A stretch of 64,000 bases of DNA from Ziziphus jujuba (taxonomy: Eukaryota > Streptophyta > Magnoliopsida > Rosales > Rhamnaceae): the NCBI RefSeq assembly GCF_031755915.1, contig NC_083387.1, positions 1,454,501-1,518,500 of the forward strand. Reading direction: 5' to 3'. Made by a program: the position numbers and the translations under genes. Under the pieces are notes generated by a model. The model searched no databases. It was not told the DNA's origin and saw nothing but the letters and a program-made list of their open reading frames with translations. Positions 33,942 to 46,870 of this stretch are shown one piece after another. Each line of letters starts with the position of its first letter. Positions within the stretch are counted from its first letter, which is position 1.

Positions 33942-35034
33942 TGTTTTATATATATATATATATATATATTCTTCAAATTTCAACTTTTGCCGTATTAACA
34001 ACTTTCTTTGAATTCTTTCTACTCACAAGCTCAATGTATAGCGATGATGCCGTGGAAAAAAACAGATGAAAAAAAATGCTAATCTTTTTTTTGTTTTGGG
34101 TGTGTTTGTTTGTTTGAGAATTTTCAGGTTGTGGAGGTTAGAGAAAGAGGCATTGTATTATATATGGTGTTGGGAATGTTGTATGAACGCGGTGCGCAGA
34201 GAGAGACGAGTGAGTTTGGTGTGGATTTGTGGGAACTCGTTAGGAAAAAGTGGAACACGGTTGTACGCGGGATCAATCAAGCTGGAGTTTACATTGTTCC
34301 GAAACTACCCCTGTTTTGTCCAACTTATTACTGCTTTGAGCAACAGAAAATGTATTGTTTATTATTATTATTTTTAAAATGGTTGTTAAGAGTTTGGAAA
34401 TATATTTTAGCAAGTCAATGAATGAACTATTTTTATTTATATTTTCTCTGAAGATACCAAAATTGGTAAGCTCCGGAAATTAATGACAATAAGGGAGTAG
34501 AGATGTGCTAATAATCTACACATTACTTCCAAATTACAGTTCCATTTATTTTTAATTTATTTAGTTTGAATCGCAGTTTTATTTAGTTTGAATTTATTAA
34601 AAATATAAAGGGACTACAGACTGGCTGATTTGGAATGGCCAATTTGGACATTTGAAATAACAGCTGCGACGGTGGGTCCGCAGCCACCGAAAAATCAACG
34701 CTCTTTCTAGTTCTAGCTGGGACATTGTTTTTTGTTTTCTTATGGACAAGTAAAAATAATGATAATTTCTCAAAAAATTTAAACACTTTTTAATTGATTA
34801 AATAATACTATAATAGAGGATCCTAAGCTTGATTAATGCCCACCATAAAGACTCTGAGAGAAAGAGAGCTAGATTTTGAAATGTTCTTTGACAAGGACTT
34901 CTAAAGTACTCTAAACCGTGTCTTGGTGGCTGTACTAATAATGTGGGTCATTTTATAATCATTACTTTAAATTTTTAATGAAGATCTAAAATGATTCGCA
35001 TTTTGTAAGTGAAAAATAAAAGATTATAATTATA

Positions 35035-35065
<31 letters not shown>

Positions 35066-37525
35066 GATTTGGAAGTTGACGGAGGGAGGGTCAATGGAAA
35101 TATGGAATAAAGCGTACAGATCTAGAGCCATTGAATAACTTGGACACCACTCCCATCGGCGACTCCTGATTTTAAGCTGTGCTCGGCTTCGGGACATCAA
35201 TTTTAGTTACATATCCTTTAAATTTCTAACTACCAATCATTGGAGTCTTATTTTCTAATTAATTTCCTGTTTAATGCAACAAATTCCAATGGATGACTTT
35301 GTCTTTGTTGGTACATAGTTCAACAGAGAAATTGAAACTTTTTGTCCTTGAAAAGCTTTAATGGGAATAAAATAATAATAATATAAAATCATGAATTTCA
35401 TGTAACTGCCCGGAAACTTATAAAGTTATTTCCCCCTGATTAAATCAAAGTACGTATCGGGAATTCTTCTTGGCTTGCCATATATCTTGCAACATTTGGG
35501 GACCGAAATCTGGGCATGGAAATTTAATTGGTTCATTAATATTAATACTAATAATGCCATTTTCTGATGTCTAGTGAGTTTGGTTAATAGCTATTAAGTA
35601 TATACCATGAATCCATTAATAAATAGCATTGCATGGGTTTGCGGAAAGTCGCCGAACCACTTGTGTCCTTCGGCTCGGGCTGCGGAGCCATTCAACTATT
35701 TGTGGGGCCTATACGACAACTAATTCCCACCCAAAACAGTGCCAAAACAGTGTCATAGTCGTAAAATTTCGGTGGCTTTTGTTTCGCATTTTGAAAGGAC
35801 TCCACGTTACAGCTTGATATATGGTTAATGCCAGAAAATACACTTTGATGATTAATTTTGGAGGAAAGTTCCAAAAAGTTGAATTATCATCCAGCTTTCG
35901 TACTGAAAAGTGCATTCCAAGTAAGATCACGCTTGAAACCTGTGGCTAAAACAAAAACTAGCACATATGAAACATCAACAAGTAAACTCATCAATTTGCT
36001 CAAAAACAGAGGGAAACTAAAAGAAGCTAAAGCGACCACCTGTTTATCGTCTACGTTTCATGACTAGCGACTGCATAAAATATAAGCAAAAGACAATAAG
36101 TTTAAGCAACAATTTGATCATAAACAAACTCAAAATGGGAAAAAAGAGGGCACGCAAAGTTAGACAAGAAATGCCTATATAAGCTATTACCATTCAAAGT
36201 AATTATTTAACATCTTCCGAATTCATATTTTAAACTTGAACGAAATAGTTTGACATGTTTTTTTTTTTTGGACAGCTCGTAGTTGCGCTTTGTACGCGAG
36301 TACGGACATATAAATTCAATGATTAGATGGTGTTACAATGTTTATGTATGAGTCATGATAGATAGTGATGGGACCCATCATGACCGTAGAAGTAGCAGAA
36401 AAATAGGTGTAAAATTGGTGGTGGACCCCACTCTTAGATCCCACCTCCCTCAATAAATGTGGATATGATGTATGTCTTTTTTTGTTTTTCATGAATGGTT
36501 ATGATGTATGGTTCGTTGATCATGCTGGTTGCATGAGCGCATGTTTTGGGGATCCCTTCAATTCAAATTCATATTCGAATTGGGAAATTAAAAAGAGCCA
36601 GCTGTTTTGCCCCAAATATTTGATCACCCAGAGAGGGTCAGAGCCTGAGTGGACCTGTTCAAATCAGAAACTTACGCGCATCAAATTCAGATGCACCATC
36701 CACAACCCTCTGATTTTCTGACTTCTCCACCAAACATCTGCCTCTTCCTTCGCCTACCCATTTGTCTACCTGAAATACCGCCCCCACGTTTTTCTGTTCC
36801 CTAGTAGATAACCGTCCATCTTACTCACTATTCCCAATGTTGCCCTTGCTCCGCGTGTAATACTGCATGCATTATCTTATACAATATATTTAAAAAAAAA
36901 AAAAGTTGAAAATTGAAATCCCTGATCTGTCCTTCTACTCCGACTCCTACTCATTTTATTCTTTTGCCTAACGAGGATTTTGAATTTTATGCACCAAAAA
37001 CTTAACTAGAAGCACATTAAAATGATACCAAAGATTAATTCCTCTCTGATTAATTTATTTATAAGTTTACATAAATACATAAATTTATACATATATATAT
37101 ATATATATATATATAGATTTACAAGTTTTCTAGTATTTATTAACCAGTTAAAAGTGATAAAACTAATTTCCTTCACTAACCTAAATGGAACTGAAATTAG
37201 ACTTGTGGTTGTTTTTGTTTTATATTTTTCTCAAATAATTTATACAGTTGCAAAGTATATTCACTGTCGGGGTACATTCACCTTTAATAAAAAAGGTAAA
37301 AAGACAACTTTCATTATTTATGGACGACTCAAAAAACTGATCTAGGTGTTTCTTAGCTAAAAATTAATCCTAAAGAAAGTAAAATTGTCAATTTGCCAAA
37401 CTGTAGTAAATCAACCATCCATTAATATTCCATTCCAAAATGTTGTTTTTTAGATGTGGGGAATTAATAATTTCTTTAAAAAATAATTAAAAAAAATAAA
37501 TTGAAAGGGCAGAGACTCCTTTGCA

Positions 37526-37533
37526 TATAAATA
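37526..37533 (+). promoter_or_regulatory. TATA box of the plus-strand DUF761 gene
   Basis: TATAAATA about 190 bp before the ATG at 37723. A (CT)n tract of 39 bp (37671-37709) lies between, probably in the 5' UTR. Confidence 0.55.
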
Positions 37534-37666
37534 TGCAGTGATTCGTTTCAAGGTTCCTCACCACAGTTATCTTTGGTCACATCCCTGCTTTTCGCAGGGA
37601 TAGGCCATTGGCCCTAAAACAATCAAATTACCAAATTCGCTTTTAAGAGAAAACCAGAAGAAGATT

Positions 37667-37670
<4 letters not shown>

Positions 37671-37709
<39 letters not shown>
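37671..37709. repeat. (CT)n microsatellite in a 5' leader
   Basis: About 19 CT units ending 13 bp before the DUF761 start codon. Pyrimidine-rich leaders of this kind are common in plant genes and can act as GAGA-type promoter elements. Confidence 0.9.
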
Positions 37710-37712
<3 letters not shown>

Positions 37713-37722
37713 GCTCGATCTT

Positions 37723-38352
37723 ATGGAAACGGAACCAAAATCAATCATAATTGCCGACAAGAAAAATAATGTCGTCCCCCCAAAGGAGGAAACCGCCACC
37801 CAAAAAAGGCGCAGAGGCATGCAATTTCTCAGGGTGGCGTTGTTCATGATACGTCGTCGTTCTGGCCAATCGAAATCCGTGGATGTGGCTTCGAAGGGAA
37901 TGTGGAGGCGTCTGGTTGGGTCAATGCGACCTCTGCACCTCCAAAGCAACGCATCCCCGCCACCGTCCATTAAAGACGAGCCGAAAACGACGTCGATGAG
38001 CGAGCGATACGACGACGTAATGCTGCCACCCGAATCTCCCGGAAGTTCGATAAGCTCCATGTCATCGGAAGACGGCATGAGCAGTCGCTACGCATCGGCA
38101 GTGAACCTTCAAGAGCTTGATAAAGACAGCGGCAGTCGCTACGGTTCCACTGTGAATCTTAAAGACCTTGCTAAAGATCATTGCGCCGGTATTTTGGCTC
38201 CTGGTGATGAGATTTTGGTTGTTGATGACGAGTTGATTGATGCCAAGGCTGAAGAGTTTATCGCTCAGTTCTACAAGCAGATGAGGCTTCAGCGTTTGGA
38301 TTCCATTGACCGTCGTTTCGAAGAGATGAACAAGAGGTCAATTGGATATTAA
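37723..38352 (+). CDS. DUF761 (cotton fibre expressed-type) protein
   Basis: An intronless frame of 209 residues starting METEPKSIIIADKKNNVVPP. A basic N-terminal segment (RRRGMQFLRVALFMIRRRSG, about 29-48) resembles the amphipathic helix of the other DUF761 gene in this window. The C-terminal motif ELIDAKAEEFIAQFYKQMRL is intact. The middle holds a short internal repeat: SSRYASAVNLQELDKDSGSR followed by YGSTVNLKDLAKD. It is a paralogue of the minus-strand gene 33387-33941 but shares little outside the two conserved blocks. Confidence 0.9.
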   Translation: METEPKSIIIADKKNNVVPPKEETATQKRRRGMQFLRVALFMIRRRSGQSKSVDVASKGMWRRLVGSMRPLHLQSNASPPPSIKDEPKTTSMSERYDDVMLPPESPGSSISSMSSEDGMSSRYASAVNLQELDKDSGSRYGSTVNLKDLAKDHCAGILAPGDEILVVDDELIDAKAEEFIAQFYKQMRLQRLDSIDRRFEEMNKRSIGY

Positions 38353-40226
38353 AACGCTTCGTTTTATGGGGGGCATGTTGTTGTTGGGCGTCAAAATGAT
38401 TTAAAAAAAAAAAAAAAAAAAAAAAGTTTTCATCCGAGCTGTGTTTGCTGTGTGCAATTTGCATTCATGCATGCATGCGTGCTTGCACGTGTCAAATTGT
38501 GATCTTGTTTATCTTTTTTCCTCTTGCTTCTTTCTACCAATTTTTTGTTTTTTTCCTTTTCATTTTATTAATTTCTGGTTAAAGGGATTCAGGTCGATTG
38601 CTTGGTCAAGGATTTAGAGAACACCGAAGAAGAGGATTAACAAGGTTTCATTCGGATGGTGTTATTTGAGAAATAAATTATTTTTTTTAATTCATTCTAC
38701 TTTTTTTTTTCAAAAAAAAAAAAAAAAAAATCATAGCTTTTGTACATTTTTAAATTAGGATTTTATTGGTCTAAATTTATCAGGGAGAAAAAGAGGATGT
38801 GGGATGTCCTGTATCCCCTGTATTTCTTACTATTATTTTCCTCTGGTAATAATTCTCTTATTTATTTATTTTTTTCCCATGTGTTACTTCTTTCATATTA
38901 TTAAGTGTACGAAAACAATAATATAGTATGGGGGATGAAAATAGTATGAAATATTTCTTAAGTTATAAATTTTCTCAAATTTATTTATTTAAAAAGCTTT
39001 TTCTTTTTTCTATGGTACAAATTTAAAAGGATTTTAAAATATTATGACAAGGCGCATATACCTATCAATAAATGACAAATTAAATAAGGGGCCTTTGATG
39101 AAATTGAGTATACGTATGATCATATGATCATAGGTAATGAAAGTAAACGAAAACTTTCGGATATTTCCAATTGCAATCAAACAGTTCCATGTTATTTACA
39201 TAGATAAATAATAAAACTTATTCGCAATAATATATAGAAATTAAATAAAGAAGCTTTCAAAAGAAAAGTTAATTAAGGAAACACTGTTTATCAAAAAATA
39301 TATATAGTGTGTGTGTATATATATATATATATATAGAATTATCCAAGTCTCATTAACAGTGATTATCCTTTAGTGGGAAGGGAAATTCTATTTGAGTGAC
39401 CGTTTGAACTCTATATTCTTTTTTCCTGGTAAAAAATTTCATTAGGCTAGAATCATCATAATTATACATAGAAGGAGTTATGTATACAGAGTTTATTTAT
39501 AGTGAGGATTGAAAAAAAAAAAAAGAAAAAAAAAAAAAAGGAAAAAAAGGCGTGTGTGTGTGTGTGTTTTTTTAAATTGTGTATTGCAAAAAGCCCTTCC
39601 TGAAAGTAAAATGTTTGAAAAAGCCCATTTTGGCCCAATAGTCAAGATACAAAACCTAGACCAAACTCCACGATTTTTGCAGAGTCTTCATGAAGATGAT
39701 AGACAGATCTCTCTTATTCTGTCATTGGGTAGAATAACAATATCCATATCGATCAACTCAACTTGCATTTCCTCTTTCAGTCCAAACAAAGAAAAGGAAA
39801 AAAATAGGTATTTTCTTTATGGGACTAAGTTGTCGAAACTCGAAAATTCAAAGCCTTAAAATGCATCAAATCAATCCGCACAAATCCAATGGTGTTATCA
39901 TCAATAACATCAGAACAGGTCATTTCGGTAATTAAGACACCACTTAAAGAAAATCAAAGAAAGAAAAAACAAGTGACGTTTGAACGAAATCCAAAAAAAA
40001 AAAAAAAAAGAAAAAATTATATTGACAAAAAATAATCTCAAACGAAAATCTCCCTATTTTTTCAACTCCACTGTTTAGCATTGCTGCATTACTCAGCATT
40101 AGTGGACTAATCTTCTTTGCCTTCATTCAGATCCCTACACATTAGCAGTGGGACCAACCATCCGAAGTCTGAAAGCCTTGGTTACGTGGCACAACCTGAG
40201 GTGATCATCATTTACCCTCCATCGCT
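38353..40226. other. Intergenic, no supported gene
   Basis: AT-rich DNA with poly-A/T tracts (about 38402-38425, 38701-38730), (TA)n near 39318-39335, a poly-A/G stretch near 39511-39550 and (GT)n at about 39551-39568. No coding sequence recognised. The last 100 bp is the 3' flank of the DUF3511 gene. Confidence 0.5.
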
Positions 40227-40544
40227 TTAGTACCCACGAACAATCTGAGAGCACTTGTTCTTGATCCAACGAAGTCCTTTCCTCACAGAGTCCTTGACCT
40301 TACCTTCAACGCTGTAAACCTTATACTTATAGATCCTCTTCCTCCTCTTCGACTCGGGATCTTTGAAGCTCCAGGGCTTCGAATCGCTCTGACTCTGTCG
40401 CGCCGCGTGAGTTGGAATCGGAGGCAAACCGGGCGATGATGATGAGTAAGCTTGAGTCTGCCTAGCTCCGTAGCTCTTCCCGCTCACAATCTCGTTCCTC
40501 CATTGACCTCCGCCGAATCGATTATCCGACCCGAACTCTCCCAT
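40227..40544 (-). CDS. DUF3511 domain protein
   Basis: An intronless frame of 105 residues. The N-terminal half is low in complexity (SSSSPGLPPIPTHAARQSQS). The C-terminal half is the DUF3511 domain: WSFKDPESKRRKRIYKYKVY, then VEGKVKDSVRKGLRWIKNKC and SQIVRGY. The strongly basic RRKRIYKYK segment may direct it to the nucleus. These are short land-plant proteins of unknown function. Length and domain position are normal for the family. Confidence 0.92.
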   Translation of the reverse strand: MGEFGSDNRFGGGQWRNEIVSGKSYGARQTQAYSSSSPGLPPIPTHAARQSQSDSKPWSFKDPESKRRKRIYKYKVYSVEGKVKDSVRKGLRWIKNKCSQIVRGY

Positions 40545-41602
40545 CTGAACAATCCAGAGCTTTTTGACTGAAAGGAGCTAAAGGAGAGAGAAAACTGGGG
40601 CAAGGATTAGGATTTTAAAAAGCGATGGCTGGGACGTTTTAGGGCTTTTGAGAGGGAGAGGGGCATTTCGGGAAATAAGTAAATGTTCTGTTGCGGGAAA
40701 ACTGAGCTCTTGAATTAATTTTTGAATTTTATGATATTGCAGCAGTTGTCTGCACTAGTCGCGGTGCTGCTTGTTACTTTTATGTGGCTTAATAAATAAA
40801 GTGTTGAAACCACGTTGTGTGATGTGTTTCCATTGTGGACAACCTCGGTTTTGTGAATACTTTTGTTCGGGCACTTCTTGTCTTCGACTACAAAGTGTTC
40901 GAAGATAATCCCATCTAGCTAGTTATTGAAAATTAATGAAAAATGAAGTTATGATAATGTTTGCTACTCTTTATATATGAATCACATATTAGATATGGTA
41001 AAAATTAGCTACTTCAAATATGCGTACAGCTAGCATTCATGATTTGAATGTGTAGAAAATGAAATTCAGGTCTTTTTACTAATGTTAAAAATATTATAAG
41101 TGAATATCACTCAGATTTTTCCTTAACCCTTCAATTAGTTGAAAAGCCAAGTATTACCTTGATAATGAGCATTAATTAGATGTTTTAGAGCCAATTACAC
41201 AGGGTTACGTGATGATGGTGATGAATAAAATGGCTATAATCAATTGATTATGTGACTAAATTAAGTAGATAAGGACAGAATTAAGCAAAAAAACACTGAG
41301 TTGCATTAAAATTTGGGTCCCTCTTAACAGAACACTTTTTGATAGCGCACCCGTGCCAACCTAACACTTCTAACTATCATAATTACTTTAACTAAGATAT
41401 TTTGTTGCATAATTATGATTTAGAAGGACAGTCACAGGCTTTGCACTGAAAATTTCAAGCAATACGTACGTATAGTAATAAATTTCGTTTACAGAGAAGG
41501 TAAGAAATTAGATATATAGAAGCATATGCAGCTCAATAGTAATGCCCGCAGTATCTCGACGAAATGGTACAAGGCATAAGCTCAATTAGAAAAACCAAAA
41601 AC

Positions 41603-41641
<39 letters not shown>

Positions 41642-41785
41642 AGAAGAAGAAGATAAAGTTTGTGAACCGTGATTGAAGTCTATCAATCTTAAAAAAAAAA
41701 AAAAAAACACCAAACTTTTCTACAAAGTCTACTACAAAATGAAGAAGAATATTCAATCCCAATAAGCAACCCAGGATTAATGATC
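40545..41785. other. Intergenic, no supported gene
   Basis: It holds the DUF3511 promoter on the left and the 3' flank of the zinc finger gene on the right, including a 36-bp poly-A tract (41604-41639) followed by (GAA)n. No coding sequence seen. Confidence 0.5.
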
Positions 41786-42316
41786 TCAACCTGAGAGAGA
41801 AAGTTTTAGGTGGAGATCAACCCCTACCTCAGCCTTGGCCAATTTACTAGAAATTTGATGATCAGTACTAGATGACGGTGGCTCAGTAGCAGAAAACTGC
41901 TCCGGCCGCGAGATCAAACAGTACTGCGAAGGGTAACGATTATACGAGCTCAGTTGCGGAGGCTGTTGTGATGGATAAAACCTAGCAGCGGCTACGTTAT
42001 TGGTGGTGATCAACCCTCCTTTATACATATTGGACGGTCCTGATCTCACTGCATGCGAGCTTAGAACCGTTGCTGCAGCTATTAACCGTGGATGGCTCTG
42101 AAACTGAGCACGTTTGGCTCTTTGTCGCTCTCTTTTATGTGCATTTTGATGCCCACCAAGCGCTTGAGAGTTCGCGAAAACCCGACCACAGAATTGGCAC
42201 TTGAACTTTCTGTTCTCAGCTTCCCATGTCTCCGGTTTCTCGGCAACGATCTCATCGTACTCGGTTAATGGAAAACCAAACAACCGTAGCGTTGATGTGG
42301 GATTTTGGTCGGACAT
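41786..42316 (-). CDS. Single C2H2 zinc finger repressor, GIS/ZFP5/ZFP6 type
   Basis: A transcription factor of the plant QALGGH class; relatives act downstream of gibberellin and cytokinin in trichome and root-hair initiation. The intronless frame has 176 residues. The N-terminal TLRLFGFPL motif (9-17) is typical of the GIS/ZFP5/ZFP6 group. One zinc finger spans C40-x2-C43-x12-H56-x3-H60 with the plant-specific QALGGH helix, followed by the basic [13 protein letters not shown]. The C-terminus [10 protein letters not shown] is an EAR-type (LxLxL) repression motif. It is most like ZFP6/GIS3, but the subgroup cannot be fixed without a tree. Confidence 0.93.
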   Translation of the reverse strand: MSDQNPTSTLRLFGFPLTEYDEIVAEKPETWEAENRKFKCQFCGRVFANSQALGGHQNAHKRERQRAKRAQFQSHPRLIAAATVLSSHAVRSGPSNMYKGGLITTNNVAAARFYPSQQPPQLSSYNRYPSQYCLISRPEQFSATEPPSSSTDHQISSKLAKAEVGVDLHLKLSLSG

Positions 42317-42419
42317 ATTGGTTGATCAATTAGGTGTCTAATAATCTATTAGCCGTATGAAAGATATTTTTTTTTTTTTTTTTTTTGGATATATTGTGTG
42401 GGAATAAAAACTAGCCCTT

Positions 42420-42426
42420 ATTTATA
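42420..42426 (-). promoter_or_regulatory. TATA box of the zinc finger gene
   Basis: On the minus strand the sequence reads TATAAAT in GCTATAAATAAGGG, about 105 bp upstream of the ATG at 42316. Confidence 0.6.
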
Positions 42427-45400
42427 GCAAGAGAACTCAAAAAGTTGTCTCTGGGTTTTTTTGTCTTTCTTTATTTTTTATTTTTATTTTTTTTTTCGTT
42501 TTTTTGTTTTTTTGTTTTTTTTTTTTTTGGGCCAAATGGCCCTTTTACATACCTAGCTAGCAGTTAATCTAAAAGTAAGAAATTAATTAAGAATATACAT
42601 GATGTAATCTAACTTTATATTATGCTGTAAGATAATTTCTAGCTGTTGAGACGGCGCGATCTTTATATTCTGATGAACCTAATAGAATAACCAATAAAGC
42701 TTAATTTGCTGTTACCTAATGGGAAATTATCTTGTTGACCAATTGGGTAAGTCGTAAAAAATACGTGTCTAATGTATTATGTATTTAAAAAGTGCACCGC
42801 GCAACTTGAGGTCCTTTCCAATAATGGGAGACGACCTCCGCGAAAAACGGGGGATTTTTTTTTTTTTTTTTTTGTTATTATTATTATTGCCCATCGTATA
42901 ATTGTATTCGAAGATGCTGGTTTGTTTTAGGTTCTCTCTCTTTTCAGCGCACGTGCTTGTCATGTCTCTTTTAGGATCATCTTTAACTCGACTTATCGAA
43001 GTTGTTAACTAGTGGCAACGGAAAATTCCATCTTTTCCATGGAATTAAGGAAACAAAGTTTTTTACTTTTATTTTTATTTATTTATTTATTTATTTTTAT
43101 CGAAATGAATTTAGACCAAGTTTATAACTACGTTTTTCACGATGAAGCCGCCCACGAGCGGATGATTAACCACGTACGTATCTATCTTGACTTTGTTCTA
43201 TGCAGTAATTATTGAAAAACCTTTACTTTCTTTTATTTATTTATTATATATACGTAATGATATACCACCATATCTCTAAAAGCACACTACTTATATTAAT
43301 TACAAATAGCCTTGCATAAAATGTTCCATGGCCAAAAAGTAAATTGATTAACTTAATTAATTAAGATGTGCCAATTAATTGGGAGCATTTGGACTCAAAA
43401 TCGGGGAATTAACCTGTCCAATTTGAAGAAAAGTAAGATGTATTCTAGATCATATATATCATGCATGAAAGTGATAATGATCTCATTAGTTAAAAAGGAA
43501 CCGGGAAAAAGAAAAAAAGAGAGAAAAACGGGTGGGGGATAGCAAAGTAGCTAAGGAAAATATATGATGAAGCATGACACATGATGTATCATGTTTGCAG
43601 TGGACCGTGTGAGAAAAAAGAGAGGGAGGTAGAGGAAAATTAAATCATTTCGTTGTACTTAGGAAATAATGTCTGTCCCCAGTGTAACGACACATGGCAG
43701 AAGGTGATTGGTTAATGGACAAGATAGGGTGTCGGCCATTAAGCTGCGCGCATGGACATACTACCATCCTACACCACTTGTTGTAAGGTTTGGATGATGA
43801 GTAGAGACTGTGTCTCCCATGACCCAAGCTCGATTGACGTTCGCTTTCATCAACAATCTTAGCGGCCCCAAACAAACATCAAACCATTTAATGTGTCATC
43901 GGATATGCATCTAAAAACCCTTCATTTTTTTTTTTTTTCTCTTTGATATGGACTTTACTCCTAAATCTTTTAAAACTGATCCTAAATTTATTTTTTATTT
44001 TTTTCTTTTTTTTTTTTTCGTTTGAAGGATTTGATTCTAATATGGATAAACAAAATCCCGGCCTACCCTACATGTGTCGAGGGATTGTTCAGTCGCATTA
44101 AGGCTCATATTTATTTTATTTCTGATTTATTCTTCCGTTATTTTATTTTATTTATTTATTTTTTTTGCTTTATGTATTAGCTAGGATTATTTTTTGTAGA
44201 TACCTCTTCTCATATGTCTTTATGGCAAATTATGAATTCCTATAAAACTTGTTAAATAATACAATGTTTGAAAAATCCTATATATAATATCTTTTCATAT
44301 ATATATATATATAATATTCTGTTTATGAGATAACAACAATATATGAAGTTTCTTCAAAAGTTTTGTCTATTTATGTACATACGTCTAAATTTACAGTTTC
44401 ATGATAAATTTATCGGCTGCTTATGTGCAATTTTTGACCTTTTTCTTTTTGAAAAAAAAAAATTGTTTATCAACAAAACATTAATGCAGGGAAATAATTT
44501 ACATGTCCTTTAGGAAAATTCTGAGAAAGAACAATACAGGCTAGCTCCGTCCCCACCACTAGTCTAGTGATGGTGTCAAATCTTCGTTCCTCTCCTCTCC
44601 CTTGTTTGGAATCCAGCAGTCGGACAAAAATCATTGAGTGGCTAATTGGCCCTACTAGCTAAGGGCATAATCAGGGGAAGGAAGTTGCTATAAACTCAGA
44701 GCTAATTTTCTCTCTGCAATATATGACTTTGTAACATAGAATAATGATGATCAAATTGGTAGATTTGTATGTCATTTACCATGAACACTTTTCTAGGATG
44801 CTGAGACACTAAAAGAAGTACAAAAAACTTGGTCCATCCCCAGCTGTTTTTGAGTTTAGTATATCCCTCAGGACTCAGGACTCAGTACTCAGGCTCATCC
44901 ATATATATTGAGTAATCCTCTAAGCTTTTTTGCTTTTGTGTTTGTGACTTTCTTCACAAATCCATTCCCATCCACTTTTTGACAGAAACCCATGTGGGGA
45001 ACTTTTACCTAGTGACCTTTTGCCTTTTCCATTAGAGCTAGCTTAGCTAGATCTCGATGCATTCGAAGGTGTAGTAGGTCTTTCAGTACTAGCAGTACTG
45101 CTCATTGGAAGGCTACATATACATAGATTTCACCCTTTGATGTGTCTCCAATACGTGGATTTTATCCATAATCTCTGCAAGCGTGATTCTAATAAAAATT
45201 TGCTCCATATCACCTTTAATATGCAATCTTTATCATAGATATCCTTGGCCCTATAAACGACAAAATTGATGAAAATGAATGGAAGATACTTCTAAATTAT
45301 GATGAATCTAGAAAATGTTCGATGATCGAATTTCAGCTACTAGTCTATATATTGGATCAAATTAAATGCTATTAATTGGTTTAGGAAAAGTGGGAGGAAT

Positions 45401-46429
45401 AAAAAGCAAGAAATTGGAGAAACTTAAAATGAAAACAAAATCATAACATAGCTAAAAAAAGAAGCATGTTTGAAGTTTCTAAGTGACAGTTCGATTTTGC
45501 ACTTGGTCTAGGAAAGGATAGCCATTAACTCAATTACCATCTGGTACTTTATACTGTTGATTTCGCTTTCGTAAAAATTTGTTTGTTTCCCATAAGAAGT
45601 GACTGAATATTGCCTAACCTATTTGACATATATCAGCCATTAATTAAGTGCTAAGTTTTCATTAGTCTCAATCAAATTAGCCTAATCGTCTAGCTTCATG
45701 TATACACATACAAAAATCTTCCTTTCAAAAGCTTGCTTTAACCTCAATTTGACAACTTATATGTTAGAGCTAGAAACTCCGCCATCTCGTTTTGTCCGTA
45801 AAGATAACTTAAAAATATATTCATTAACTTTTACGTCACCATAAGGGGAAAAAAAAAAAGAAGGAAAAGAAAAGAGAGAGAGAGAGAGAGAATGTATTTT
45901 TGGAAACAATGGTTAAAATGGAAAGAAAATGAAATTAATAACAAGATAGTATAAACTGTAATGCTCAGCAGAGTTTGCAGGGAATAGACATGATAGATTG
46001 AAATCGTCAGCAGACAAATTTAAGATTGCGAAATCCTTGAAGATGGCCCGCCAACTCCTTAAACCAGTCTTTGTCAGAAAGGGGCTAATACATATTTTAT
46101 GCTTACAATTTAATGATGTGCCACCATGACCTTTACGAAAGCCCTTTTGGATTTCTTGCTTATGGTAAGGTCAACTATATACACATACTTTGGCTTTTTC
46201 TTCTTTCTTTTCTTTTTTCCTCCTTTTTTATTTTTTATTTTTTTATTTTTTAATATATGGTTTAAGTTTCCACTATCCTTAGTTGGCACAGTTCTCATCT
46301 GAGTCACCGATCAGGGAAACAACACTCAATTTCCTGCTAGAAATTAAATGAATGGTGTTTGAAGACAGTGTTTCTGGAGATATATATTTATGTATCGAAG
46401 TAACATGATGGTATATTATATGTGTATGT

Positions 46430-46870
46430 ACAATACATAATCTTTAAATTAATGATACATAGTTTTATATACATACATTATATTTGTACTTCTTTCCAGT
46501 TGTAAGTGGGTTCAAAATCGGACAAAAAAACCCTACAATTCATGTGATTTGGGTACAATGATTTGCATTAATATAGGGGCCCTTGTGTCTTTCCCTTATA
46601 ATAATGGTTTTAAAGATCCCCATTCACAAATGCTCTAGATTTCTTCAACAAATTTTGCCATAATCAAACATTTTGCGGGTCTAGTTGCATATATGGTGTA
46701 TATCAAGAGCATTGAAATTCCAACTAACTTATACTAACGAAAATCACCCAAAATTTAAGCGAAAGCCTGGACAAAATCACGTGCTAAAGTTGCAGCTTGT
46801 CCTCTTTTTTCTTGGGCTATAATTGAGAGGAACAAAGAGGTAGAAGAATGGCTGGTTCACCAAATTGTAA
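46430..46870 (+). repeat. Copy 1 of a diverged direct duplication
   Basis: Shares ordered blocks with 48230-48755: ATTTCTTCAACAA, AAACATTTTGCG(G/T)GT, CATGTGATTTG and GGCTATAATTGAGAG (GGATTATAATTGAGAG in copy 2). Many differences and small indels indicate age. Confidence 0.6.

Larger units (their letters stand above)
33942..37722. other. Divergent intergenic region between two DUF761 genes
   Basis: A (TA)n tract lies at 33947-33969 directly upstream of the minus-strand gene, a poly-A run at about 35041-35065 and an (AT)n tract at 37091-37115. I see no supportable gene in the 3.5 kb; the short frames have no coding character. The right end carries the TATA box and CT-rich leader of the plus-strand DUF761 gene. 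Confidence 0.5.

Noticed and set aside
33942..34001. Upstream ATG extending the DUF761 protein by 20 residues
   Set aside because: The extension is encoded by a (TA)n microsatellite (YIYIYIY); the downstream Met matches the family start.
45080..45110. Perfect small inverted repeat CAGTACT-AGC-AGTACTG
   Set aside because: A 7-bp stem in 7 kb of AT-rich DNA is expected by chance, and no flanking gene or terminator role is seen.
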